DNA of 64,000 bases from Cudoniella acicularis (Eukaryota; Ascomycota; Leotiomycetes; Helotiales; Helotiaceae): positions 1-64,000 of the forward strand of contig JAAMPI010000030.1 in assembly GCA_013054445.1 (NCBI GenBank), in the 5' to 3' direction. Position numbers and translations under genes: made by a program. The notes beneath the pieces were generated by a model. It made no database searches and was not told the DNA's origin. It saw only the letters and a list, made by a program, of their open reading frames with translations. Positions 1 to 10,176 of this stretch are shown here, one piece after another (the first letter of the stretch is position 1; every line of letters begins with the position of its first letter).

Positions 1-1
1 A

Positions 2-637
2 AATTACAGTGAGGCTCGGCCACGTGCCATCTCGCAACTTCATCAAGCTCAAAATGAACCTTTTCGATACACGAGAAACCCATACCAGGCAAGGAGACAG
101 ACACAACCTCAATTTCACCAGGGCACACAATACCAACCAAACCTTCCAGAAATACCCCCACTTGCATCAAATAACCCGTATTCAAAACCAGTCAGCACCA
201 TGACCACTTCTCTAATGCCATGGGAAGTACAATATCAATCACGGCTGAACTTAAGACGTACCTCTCTTCCACCACAACCTCAATTTCAGCCGCAAACACA
301 ATACAAACCATACCGCAATCCAGTGCCTACCCATATGTCTGGACATGCACCTGGACCTGGACCTCCACCTCCACCTCCACCCGCACCTGCGCCCGCACCT
401 GCGCCCAACAACCCATCTCCAAGTCCAGTAAGCACTATCACTTCTACTGCTATGCCATGGGAAGAAAAGCAGCCATACCAGACGGATTTAAGACCTGTTT
501 CCCCTCCAACACAGCCTTCTACACCTACACAATCAGCAGGAGAAGGCTTAATATTACGACGCCCAACTATGGGAGAATCAAGGAGGATGAAGCAGAAAGC
601 ACTTCTTGAATTAATGGTGCGAGGAGATCTGGAGTGA
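2..637 (+). CDS. Proline-rich protein, C-terminal part (5' end outside window)
   Basis: The reading frame is open from base 2 to the TGA at 635-637, so this is the end of a gene that starts before the window. The 211 visible residues are low-complexity, rich in Pro, Gln, Asn and Tyr. A segment of the type PVSTxTxxxMPWE occurs twice, about 80 residues apart, which suggests an internal duplication. Between the copies lies a poly-proline and Pro-Ala stretch (GPPPPPPPAPAPAPAP) of the sort that binds SH3, WW or profilin domains. The C-terminus turns basic and helical (SRRMKQKALLELMVRGDLE). I see no catalytic domain and cannot name the protein. An antisense frame over the same bases is only a mirror of the repeats. 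Confidence 0.6.
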   Translation, partial: NYSEARPRAISQLHQAQNEPFRYTRNPYQARRQTQPQFHQGTQYQPNLPEIPPLASNNPYSKPVSTMTTSLMPWEVQYQSRLNLRRTSLPPQPQFQPQTQYKPYRNPVPTHMSGHAPGPGPPPPPPPAPAPAPAPNNPSPSPVSTITSTAMPWEEKQPYQTDLRPVSPPTQPSTPTQSAGEGLILRRPTMGESRRMKQKALLELMVRGDLE

Positions 638-1991
638 TGATTTGGTTTTGTTGAAAAGGCACACATCATATTTGCCACTGAGTATGGATTTTATGATAAA
701 GCTTCTTGTTGTTTGCTCCTGTCAGCAAATCAAAATGGAATCCTGTTCCTGATCTATCTCATGCAATAATTGCCTTTGCCGAAACCCAAGAAAAATCGAG
801 AGCCACTTCTTGAGTTGATTTAGTCGCTTCAATTTGAAGGCGAGCTACTCACCGAGCTAGCATGTCAAAAATCCCATAAAAATAAAAATAAAACTTAATA
901 TCCAGTCTTCAGCATATTGTGTACATCTTTAGCCTACGACAAGATCAAACCAAAATTAAAACTTTTGTTGCTGCGCTTCGCATAGGCGATAAATGCTGGC
1001 TAGCGCCTTCAAGATTGCTTCATCATAACAGGTTAAGCAGCGAGATACGTAAAGAAGTTGCGCTCGAGAAAATCACCCTTAAGAGAGGTCAGATGAACAC
1101 AAAAACAAAAATGTTTTGTTGCACATCGCACTCAACATATATAATAGCGTCCTTGCTTGGATCCTGAACCGTCCCCCACCCTTCGATTCAACCTCATCAG
1201 AATATACATATTCCACCTCCAGAGTCCAATCCAAATCCCAACCACATCTTCCATAAACTCACTCGCCTTTAACCTGCACCATTTCTGAGTTCCGACGAAT
1301 GCCTTGCATTAAAATGTACAATCGATTAAGGAAAACATCGTCTTCATAGCATAGAGCAGCATGCTTCCTTGCGGGTCCGCACACTTGATCAATAATTTCA
1401 ATATTTCAATGTGGAATAAGGGCAACATAGACATAGATACTGTTTCCTTTGGTATGGAATTAACTCCCAGTTCCGCTTTCAGTCTTGGAAAAAGGCTTAT
1501 TGCAATTGCAAAAGTCTCAGTTTAATTGAAGAAGCGATGTGATGTGATGTTATGTAAGTTGAAATGAAAGAGAAAAGTAGCAGTGGAAAATACTTGGGTA
1601 TATAACCAAGAAATGAGAGTAAAAAATATAAGGATAAAATTGATTTGAGGTTTGAATAATATCGCTTCACGCTTTGATTGTAGTTGAAATAGCATTTAGA
1701 AATATAAAACAAATGAATTAACTTCAAGACCGAAATCAATTAACAGTTGTTACCCTGCCAATTCTCTTCTCCCTAGTTCATGTCCCCAATGGTATTCGGT
1801 GGGAAAGGGGAAGGGAAGGGGGGGATCCATTTCTAAATTCAGGCACAACGAGCCATTTCGTATGTGAACTGATTATGTGTCTTGAATTTTATTTATTTAG
1901 TATATGTATATACATTAGAATTTATAATTAGTCAGTCATCTTCTTCCTGTTTCCTCATTGACTTCGCCTCTTCCCTCATATAGCTACTTAT
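638..1991. other. Intergenic
   Basis: AT-rich sequence between the tail-to-tail ends of the proline-rich gene and the glucoamylase gene. It should hold both 3' UTRs. The short open frames here have no recognisable protein character, and I see no RNA gene. Confidence 0.5.
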
Positions 1992-3950
1992 TTAGCAACT
2001 CCCCGCCGTCCCCACCGCCCCAACCCAAGCATCTTCCACGGTGATCGGCGCACTTCCGCAAGTCGGTATGGTAAGAGTTCTGTTCAAAGTTTCGTAGATA
2101 TAAGGCTGATTACAATTCTCCTGCCTCACATACTTATAACTCGCCGTCTCGCCAGCATTCAAATACGTACTCACACTCCACAACGGCCTCTGACTCGTAT
2201 ACCCGCCCGCACCAAGCGGAACCGCATTATTTATATCCCAGGCTCCAAGATCGTCCGTGTTGCCAATCACGTAGATGTTCTCGCCGAAGTACGTGGTGGC
2301 GTTGACGTTGAAGACGATGTTTACTTGGCAGGTGGACGTTACGTTGGGAGCTCCTGCCGCGGTGGCGGGCGCGTACACGCCGGTTGTGGATGTCCCGGAA
2401 CAAGTAGCTGGTGGAGAAGCTGCTTGGCGAGTTCCCCATGTAGTAGGATATTGGCCCGCGCGTCGTTGAGCAAGAGTTACGAACGCGGCGTAAGACCAAG
2501 TTAAGTCGCGGGCAGAAAGCGGGACGCCGGTGTCGCGGTTGAATTGCTCGGCGAGGGAGCCGTTTGCAGGCGTATATTTCTGCGCGATGGCGACGAAAGA
2601 GTCGGCGTAGGATGTAACAGCGTTTATGATTTGTGAAAAGGGACTGTTGGCATTGCCGCTGTTATATTGTCGGATTGTGACGGAGGGGTACAGGTCTTGG
2701 AAGAAGGGGAGGGAGTCCGCGTCTACTACTAGGTTGTGTCGCGCTTTCCATTGTGCGACGGCGTCGTAGAGGTATTCGGCTGCCGCGGTGGTGATGAGGT
2801 ACCTGGTTATTGTTGTTAGTATGGTAGTGAAAGGGGGTGGAGGGGGAACTTACCATGGGTTGCCACCTTGGTAGACATCTTCTGAATATCTTCCCACGGC
2901 AACACCTTGACCTTCAGGAATACCAGCATTGATTGAGTATGTCTCTCTGAAAGAATCCATCAGATATCTGAAGTTCGACAACATTTTGTTGTTGCAAGGC
3001 TGGAAAGTTGGACTATCGCAGTACGCATCAATGTCAAAAGTCGCAATAGCGCCGAGGATAGAATTGCCATCAAGGCCGGTACGACCATTGTTGACATTGA
3101 TATTCGAGACGATGTACTTCCCATTCCAGAAGCTCTGGAGGAAGCAAAGAATTTCTGGCGCTTGATCACAACCAGTGCAGGTTACGCGAAGGTCTTTGGC
3201 AAGCTGAGTACCCTGCACAAGAGATCTGTGTTGGTTTTGGATTGTGAAGAAACTGGATCCGAGAACTTCTTCCCACAAATCGAACCCAGTCTGATTCCAG
3301 TATTGTCCGACGTAGCTCAAATCGTTTGAGATGATTGGCCAGATCACTGTTCGTGCCTTTGTTGACTGGCCATTTTCGATCAACCAGTTGCTGTAGGTGA
3401 TCAAGGCAATGGCGCGAAGTGCTGGTCCGTCACGTTGAGGTCTTCCCCATGCTCCGTTAAATCTTGTTCCATCAGGCTGATATTTGGGTTCGCCAAGACC
3501 GAGACCATTGGGGAGGAAAGTGCCAGATGGATTGGAAACAGTCTGAAGGATAGCTTGGGCGTGAATGTACTCCTCGATGTATGGTTGGAGTTTCGTGTTG
3601 CCGAAAATGAACTCATCGATGATCATTTTCATGGTCAATGCCGAGTCTCTAGTCCATGTGTAGAAGTCTTTCGATAGTGGTTAGATTCATCTTCAAGAAA
3701 TAGTTGAAATGGGATTAGAGATTGAAAACTAACAATTAGGGTTTTCCGTGGAAGGGCTGGCAATCACGAAATTTCCAGCTCCAGCAACTTGGGAGCCATG
3801 AGGACCGATATTGTTTAGAGCACCTTGTAAAGCAATTGTTCTCTCCCCCGTAACGAAAGAGTTCAGATCTCTTGCCTTGAGATCAGGTATCGCAACTGCC
3901 TGTGAGCAGAGCAGGGAGAAGACTCCCACGAGGGATGAAGAGAAATGCAT
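1992..3950 (-). CDS. gla: Glucoamylase, GH15 with C-terminal CBM20
   Basis: Secreted exo-acting glucan 1,4-alpha-glucosidase that releases glucose from starch and maltodextrins. Three exons (3950-3734, 3667-2854, 2802-1992) join in phase to 613 residues, the usual size. A signal peptide (MHFSSSLVGVFSLLCSQAVA) is followed by a short pro-region. The GH15 domain shows the family signatures FYTWTRDSALTMK, the LWEEV segment carrying the general acid Glu (about residue 206), and GSLAEQF, where the catalytic base is expected. An Ala/Thr/Pro-rich linker leads to a CBM20 starch-binding domain (about residues 510-613) with VIGNTDDLGAWD. Introns are 66 and 51 bp with GTTAGT and GTAAGT donors. All key residues are present and I see no damage. 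Confidence 0.93.
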
Positions 3951-4010
3951 GTTGAAAATGAATGAATGGTGACCTTGAAGATGAAATCTTGGAGACCAGG
4001 AGCGTCATGA

Positions 4011-4072
4011 CTTTATATATCTCATCTCTCCGCATCACGTAGCTTCACGTAGCTTCACCCCCCTCCCCCACA
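4011..4072 (-). promoter_or_regulatory. Glucoamylase promoter elements
   Basis: Read on the minus strand, a TATATAA-type box sits about 60 bp upstream of the glucoamylase ATG. A run of C on the plus strand (about 4056-4070) reads GTGGGGG on the minus strand and fits the SYGGRG consensus of the carbon-catabolite repressor CreA/Cre1. An 11-bp unit (tcacgtagctt) is directly repeated at about 4035-4058. Glucose repression of an amylolytic gene is expected from the family; binding here is inferred. Confidence 0.45.
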
Positions 4073-4246
4073 TGGTTACTGAAGCTCGTTCGGTCGTACC
4101 CAAGAAAAAGTACTAGACTTGACGGTTGAATGCAATTCGCGGCCCGATTATTTTGCGGAGTCGATCCTGTGTAATTGGCCACTTGGCCTAGTAGGACAAG
4201 CTACGACTGGGGATGCGGGGTACGCTGGGGTGGTTCCTACAGTAGC

Positions 4247-4516
4247 TCAACGCCGAAGAGGATGCCCTAAAGAAAATATGCGTGAACCCCTCGTCCCATC
4301 GTGCACTTGCAGCAGTTCGAGGCCGGATATTTGACCGAGGGCCTTTTTAAGCCTCACGCTGTCTTCTTGCACTCTCAGGAGACACGTTGGGGAATGCGGG
4401 ACGTCTGACGGTGTCGGAGTGTCGTCGCGCACGCTGTGGAGACTCGAGACACCGAATATACCACCGAGCAACACAATGATACCTGCGAGAGGCGGAAAAT
4501 TATTGCGACGAGGCAT
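4247..4516 (-). CDS. Possible small membrane protein (weak)
   Basis: An 89-codon frame beginning MPRRNNFPPLAG, followed by a hydrophobic segment (GIIVLLGGIFGVSSL) and a hydrophilic, partly charged tail. Upstream on the minus strand is a CT-rich stretch (about 4540-4630), like many fungal transcription-start regions. I recognise no family. It may be a real small membrane protein or chance. A start further upstream, in another frame with an intron, is also possible. Confidence 0.22.
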   Translation of the reverse strand: MPRRNNFPPLAGIIVLLGGIFGVSSLHSVRDDTPTPSDVPHSPTCLLRVQEDSVRLKKALGQISGLELLQVHDGTRGSRIFSLGHPLRR

Positions 4517-4632
4517 GCGCTTGCAAAGCCATCTACTGTAATCATCGAAAAGAGAGCATTTGAGCTGATGGCGAAGTTGTGATTGAAGGAAGAAAGATGG
4601 TGATGAGAAGAAGAGAGAGGCAGGAAAGCCAA

Positions 4633-5108
4633 GATGAACTAGAAGATTTTTTAATATCCCCTGAAGGACGGACGGGTTCGCTAGGCAAGGACCGGCCCCG
4701 CGAATCGGTCCCTACCCCTCAAATGCTAGCATTAGATCCCACACCATCATAGAGTTTAAATTACTATGGAAATTCTTCCATGGCTCTGGAACGGTTAAAT
4801 CAGATGCGACACGGGTTTGAGAAGGCTATATAGAACCTAGATGTCTATCTTTTAAGTCACTAGTCAAGTTCAGGAGAACGCCACACGTGATCCCTGCCAC
4901 ATCAGAACTAAAAGCTTTAGTAAGAGAACCAAAATGGCCCGAAAGAAATGAACTCTCCTTTTTAGTGTTCCCGTTGATATCCTACCAAAGCCACTCATCT
5001 TGTCTAACCCAAACTTGTTTGTCTCAAGAAAAAGTGAGATGAGAAACAAAATAGGACCAAGAACCAGAAATGTATCAGTAATTCACCAGGTATCAATTCC
5101 CACCTATT
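4633..5108. other. Intergenic
   Basis: AT-rich spacer upstream of the weak small frame and downstream of the helicase stop. No gene, RNA or repeat seen. Confidence 0.45.
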
Positions 5109-8094
5109 TTATTCATATTCGTATCCAGCCATACTACTCGTCCACATATCATTACCCCGAGAAACAGCACCCAACACTCGAGGATCCTCTACACTATCCT
5201 CACCCTTAGTCAACAACACCTTCTCAAGTCGAGTAAGTTCTTGACCTCCGTCTTGCGCGACATCTGTAACCAAGCCATTGCGGTCGCAAAAACCCAAGAA
5301 AGCTTTCCAATTTGGATCCTCGTATAAAATTTTCCTTTTTCCAATAACAATCAATCCAAATTTCGCCCTCGTGATCGCTACGTTCATTTTGTTTGGCATC
5401 CCGATGATACCCCAATCGAGAGCTTTGTCTTTTTCCACAAAACGCTGCTTGGATCTAGTAGTACATAAAATAACAACGCCTCGCTCAAGACCTTGAAATG
5501 CTTCTGTGGGTCCGACATCGACATTCCAGAGCTGCTTTTCTCGGACGGTCTTTCGGAGGCATTTGACTTGAGATTTAAAAGGACTCATAATACAAACCTC
5601 TTTCTGTTCTACAAGCCCTGTCTGGACCAGATTGTTTGCATAGAAACAAGCCGCCTGAGCTTCACCGACATTATACCATCCACCACCATCTTGTTCAAGC
5701 TCGTCCTCAGAGTCGTTGTTATGAAACAAAACTGGCCATCGCATTCCTCGCCATTGAGACCACTCGGCCAGACGATCTGTGTCGACTGCGTTGGGATCCA
5801 GTGTATCAGCGTAGAACAATGCGGATGGAACAGCTAGAATGGCAGGATGAGAGCGATAGTTTCGTATCAGATTTGTAAACGCAGGTCGGAGGATCGGTAG
5901 CATGGAACTATTGAGTGCTGGTGGTGCCTTTCCAGCCTTGCCACGTGCCAGGGGGTGATCAGCATACACTGGTCGTTTGAATAGCCTTGCAAAAAGGGAA
6001 TTCTTCAGGGGCGATGATGGTAGGGACGTCCGTGGACCAAGCTGGTGCTCATCTCCAGCCATCACAAACAGTGGTTTGACAATAAGTTGGGCGGAATTTA
6101 GAGGAGGCGCAACAACAGAGAGGGGAATCAAAGCTTCGGGCTCTATGGCTTGAGCAGCTTCGTCAATAATCAAGGCATTCCAATGAAGCGACACCTGTAA
6201 GGGTTGCGTTTCATGTGGGTGGATGGCCTTCCGCAAACTATTTTCCACAACGTAGACATCGGAATTCGTCATCCGCGAGTACCTTCAACAAATTAGCTCT
6301 AAATTTTCGAGAGGATGAAATTGCTTCCCGGCTACTCGTCACGGGGAGTGAAGGGGAAGAAGCAAAGAAATGGGTTGCTTTACATGAGAAGAGACGCATC
6401 ACGGCAAGTAGTGACAACAATTCTGTATGACATGAGAATCTCGAAAGGCGGGAGGTGGAACCTATCATTTGAAACGTAGCAGAATGGTAAGACTGCTTCT
6501 GATACTTCTGCAAATGTTCGAGATGGTCGGTTCAACCTTAAAACATCAGTTGGTCCGAGATGTGTGCTAAGACGTTGGACGATCGTATCTGCAGCAGGAT
6601 CTGAAGGTGCACAGAAAAGGATGTGCAGGATGTGGTTATCATTTGTGATGAGTTGAAGAGCAGTTTCTACTAAACTCTTCGTTTTGCCAGTACCTATCAA
6701 CATATTAGCACTAGGTCTTTTCGAGCAGGGGGGAGCCGGGAGGTATCGGGAGGATGAAATATCCTCCCCACCACCTAAAATAGGGAGTTGAGGGAATGGA
6801 ACAAGTAAGTAAGTTGCTTACCAGGAGGCCCTGAGATGAGAAATGGGAGTGTTCCATAGTTTTGCGTACAAATGCTCTCGATAGCCTTCTTCTGTTCCCA
6901 ATTAAGCTCTTCATCAAAGAACGGTCGGTTGAAAGATGCAGGGTTGAGGCGTCTCTGTAACTCGCTGTTCTCTTCGCTAGGAAATAGCATAGATTGAAGC
7001 CAATGATGGTTTCGGAACTGGGCAGAGCTGCTTGGTCGCGTGGCCCTATTTGATGATGCGTTCGCGCTTTGAGGTAATTTTTGATGCGCATCTACGCGAA
7101 AACCAGCCTCCTTCAAAGCGGCTTGAATAACTGGCAAGACTTGCTGCATTGGAAGGTATCGGAGGAGAGGAACAGGGAATTGGACATTGAATTTTGGTTG
7201 TTGCGGACGTTGTGCTCCGAAATTTAACGGGTTTTGCCCTAGGAACCCGGCAACTTTTAGCAACAGCTTCTCTTCTTTCCGTTGGACACCTAGAACTCTC
7301 GCGTTGTACACCAATCCAGTCCAACCAGGGGCTGGTGGACCTATCGAACGTCCCCCAAGTGCAGGTAAGCCATGTGAATTTGTGCCATGCCGTTTGCGAA
7401 GAGCCAACCAGTTTTCCATGCCTAAAACTCTTCCCGCGTAATCGTAACAAAGCTGACGAAGCTGAACAATGTCGTCTTCTTCGATGTATGGGCTATTCTC
7501 TCGAAGACCAGGAATCAAAAGGGAAAGGGTTGCCGATTGAGTGTCGTTGGAGGACTCAATAGCGACATTGTGTCCATATAGAGAGTAAGACTCGTTCTCC
7601 TGCTGCTGCGAATATATCTCGGCTTCAAGGTGATGTCGGAAATAGCGCTCGTAGTGTGAGGGAACAACGGAATCTCTTGGAATCTGCGAGACGTCTATTG
7701 GTGCGTCGATAGGGCGTGGGATAGACGGCAGGAATTTTGTGCCAATATAGCCGCAAATATGAGCTATGAAATCGAGTTGGACGATTTGTGGTGTATCAAT
7801 ATTTCGACCATCCAGCCTATTTATGATAGTTAAGGCTTCTGGGACGAAGGGTCGTGCGTAAACATCCAAGGGCTTTCCGGTACCTTCACTTACTATGGGC
7901 TCCTCCGACTCATCTGATGAAGACATCTCGGCCTTGATGTTGGTCTTGCCATCGCTGCTCGTGGAAGTGGCCGCGCTGCTAGAACCGGAGCGGTTGCCGT
8001 TGAGATGCCGCAAGGCTGGGACAGCTGGAACTGGAAGGCGCTGCCCAGACTCTGGGTCAACGATAGGTATCGCTCTTGACCTTGGTTTCGACAT
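5109..8094 (-). CDS. SF1 RNA/DNA helicase, UPF1/MOV10-like
   Basis: ATP-dependent helicase of superfamily 1B. Exons 8094-6822, 6693-6384 and 6282-5109 join in phase to about 918 residues. The first intron (128 bp) splits the Walker A motif, and splicing restores GPPGTGKT. Other motifs visible: DEAAQAIEPEALIPL (II), GDEHQLGPR (III), LIRNYRSHPAIL (IV), TEAFQGLERGVVILCTTRS (V) and NVAITRAKFGLIVIGK (VI). The roughly 450 residues before the ATPase core resemble the accessory region of MOV10/SDE3-like proteins, which act in RNA silencing and turnover; the exact role is inferred. The start is the first good ATG (MSKPRSRAIPIVD); the frame stays open upstream without an ATG, so extra 5' exons are likely (see next entry). 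Confidence 0.85.
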
Positions 8095-8194
8095 ACTTGG
8101 CCAGTGTGTTTCGAGTTGCGCGGACACATCGAACTTGATGACCACGAAGGGACAGAAGTTGTTGTGCAGCTTTGAAGACCAGTCATACACTCAC

Positions 8195-8660
8195 AGCCTC
8201 GTGAAATCGCAATGTTGACATCGGCACGTGACAGGGTCCGTGCTCCACTTTTGGAATAGATCACTGATGCCTTAAGACCATTTGGTAGCCTGAGGCTCAT
8301 ATGCTGGTGCTGGTTCAAGCTATGGTTTGAAGCCAATGATGCTCACCTCCCCCAAACTTGACTTCAACGCCAGCCAAAGACTCGAAAATACCACCGCCGC
8401 ACATCTCTGCGTTGAATATCGAAGGCGACCGTTGGCCCTACCACAACTGCCTGCCACTGAGCTTCGAAGGAGGCCCTGCAAAGGTGCACAGATCGGACAT
8501 CGAACATTGAGTCGCCAATACGCGGTGTCCACGAATTTTTCAACACGTCAAGACAAGGACGATGGAGGCACTGACAACTGCGCAATACTATATCCATGGA
8601 ATACAATGTTTTGAATGATCGATTTTCGTCATAACGTGCGGCTCCATATTTCCACGAGCA
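8195..8660 (-). other. Possible 5' exons of the helicase gene
   Basis: Upstream of the helicase ATG on the minus strand, several coding-like fragments lie in different frames. One (about 8370-8525) reads VVVGPTVAFDIQRRDVRRWY; another (about 8333-8395) reads CGGGIFESLAGVEVKFGG and ends at a GTGAGC donor; a third (about 8200-8300) reads LRLPNGLKASVIYSKSGAR and ends at a GTGAGT donor. They could be small N-terminal exons of the helicase, but I could not join them in a phase that is clearly right. Confidence 0.25.
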
Positions 8661-8870
8661 CAATTAGTTGTTAAGCTGCGGCGGATAGGAGTGCTCAGCT
8701 CTTGGCCTCAGTAACTGCAAAGAATAAGAATTGCGCCTTATGCAGTTGCAAAGGTTCGATCATGTTCCTGTGCCGTTCCTAAAAATGGGAAAGCTCACCA
8801 CTGTTATTACAACTCTCGGGCACGGACGTACACTATATGACACAGCAAGATGCTGAGTAATGTTTTTCCA

Positions 8871-9046
8871 TCGGAACGATGATATATCACCCCGACTTCC
8901 AACCACACAACTGTTTTTCACTGGCTATTCTCATCTAATACCCTGTTCGGAGCAGTGATATATCACTCCGACTTCCAACCACACAACTGTTTTTCACTGG
9001 CTATTTTCATCTAATACCCTGTTCGGAGTAGTGATATATCGCCCCG
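8871..9046 (+). promoter_or_regulatory. Three CGG-N17-CCG palindromes in a 76-bp tandem repeat
   Basis: A unit of 76 bp is present twice plus a partial third copy. Each copy centres on a palindrome with CGG and CCG half-sites exactly 17 bp apart (CGG at 8872, 8948 and 9024; CCG ending at 8894, 8970 and 9046). The middle copy contains the perfect palindrome GTGATATATCAC. Inverted CGG half-sites are the usual target of dimeric Zn2Cys6 regulators. The array lies 240-420 bp upstream of the SDR start, between it and the divergent helicase gene. Confidence 0.6.
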
Positions 9047-9133
9047 ACTTATCCAAAGCGATTGTTAATATGTGTCTGCTGCATTATTGCCCTGGTTTGC
9101 CATTTCCCTGATTATTAACACCATCGGTCCTTC

Positions 9134-9158
9134 ACATATATATATATATATATATATG
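9134..9158 (+). promoter_or_regulatory. TA-repeat / TATA region of the SDR gene
   Basis: An uninterrupted TA dinucleotide run (about 24 bp) lies about 130 bp upstream of the SDR ATG, followed by a CT-rich leader. It is well placed to act as the TATA region, and may also be length-variable. Confidence 0.4.
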
Positions 9159-9287
9159 TATCTATGAACTCAAAATGATTTCCTCTTCATCACATCAAAA
9201 ATTTTCTCTCAGCCATTCTACAGCCTGTTCACCTCAAAACAAAAACCTTTTCAGACCACAAACTTCTCTACCAAAAGAGAATTCAAA

Positions 9288-10176
9288 ATGAAAGAGCATT
9301 ACCAAACCTACCCCCGCATCTCACCCACCCACCTCCGATCCGAAATTACCTCCAAAACCGTCCTCATTACTGGTGGCGGCTATGGTATCGGCGCCTCCAT
9401 CGCAAACTCTTTCGCTCAGGCCGGTGCCCATTCCATCATCCTAGCAGGACGCACGGAATCCCGGCTGCTCTCCACTATTTCCTCCCTCTCAGCCTCTTTC
9501 CCAGCCACAAAATTCACACACCACGTCCTGGACATCACCTCTAAAGCTTCTGTCAAGAAATTGTTTGACGAGCTAAAGACATCGCCGGATATACTCGTCA
9601 ACAACGCGGGGTATTTACCGGAGCCGAAGAATTTTCTCGATATTGATTTAGAGGAGTTTTGGAAAGGATTCGAAGTCAATGTTTTTGGGACGGCTTTAGT
9701 CACGCAGTCATTTCTCAGGCATCGTCGTGACGCCTTATCAACTGCCACTACAACAACACCACAGGAGCCAGCCGTGGTCATAACACTCAACACCATAGCC
9801 GCCTACGCAGCTCGAGCTCCCTCTCTCAATGCCTACTGCGCTTCCAAAGCCGCATCATTGCGCTGGAACGAGCTCTTAAGCGAAGATATCCCCCCCCTCC
9901 GTCGCGCGGTTCATCAGTGTGCATCCCGGGGCTGTGGAGAGCGAGATGTATATAAAGTCGGGGCTGGATGGCATGTTCACGGTTACTAGTGGTGAGTTAA
10001 CGGGGGATTTTGTGGTTTGGGTGAGTGGGAAGGAGGCGGAGTGGTTGGCGGGGAGGTTGGCGTGGGTAAATTGGGATGTGGATGAGTTGCTTGAGAAGAA
10101 GGGGGAGATTGAGGAGGGGGATCTGTTAAGGAGTGCGTTGGGGATGTGGAAGGGTGGTGAGTCAGTGAGTGAGTGA
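9288..10176 (+). CDS. Short-chain dehydrogenase/reductase, frameshifted
   Basis: Classical SDR with a Rossmann fold, expected to be an NAD(P)-dependent oxidoreductase of unknown substrate. Visible are the cofactor motif TGGGYGIG (about residues 28-35), the NNAG motif, the catalytic Ser region (ITLNTIAAY) and YCASK with the catalytic Tyr and Lys. No introns. The frame breaks at a run of eight C (9890-9897): before it the protein reads in one frame; after it the continuation RFISVHPGAVESEMY lies in the +1 frame and runs to the stop at 10174-10176. The genome carries one base too many for a continuous product of about 295 residues. As written, translation would leave the frame just after the catalytic site and end near 9989. 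Either an assembly error or a recent inactivation. Confidence 0.8.

Noticed and set aside
286..678. Long minus-strand frame over the proline-rich gene with a poly-Gly/Ala run
   Set aside because: It is the antisense mirror of the Pro/Ala repeats; the plus frame is open from the window edge and has the better composition.
5493..5878. Plus-strand frames inside the helicase
   Set aside because: Antisense shadows of the conserved helicase C-terminal domain.
9134..9158. TA run as a possible centromere or origin element
   Set aside because: A short microsatellite in a promoter position; nothing else supports an origin.
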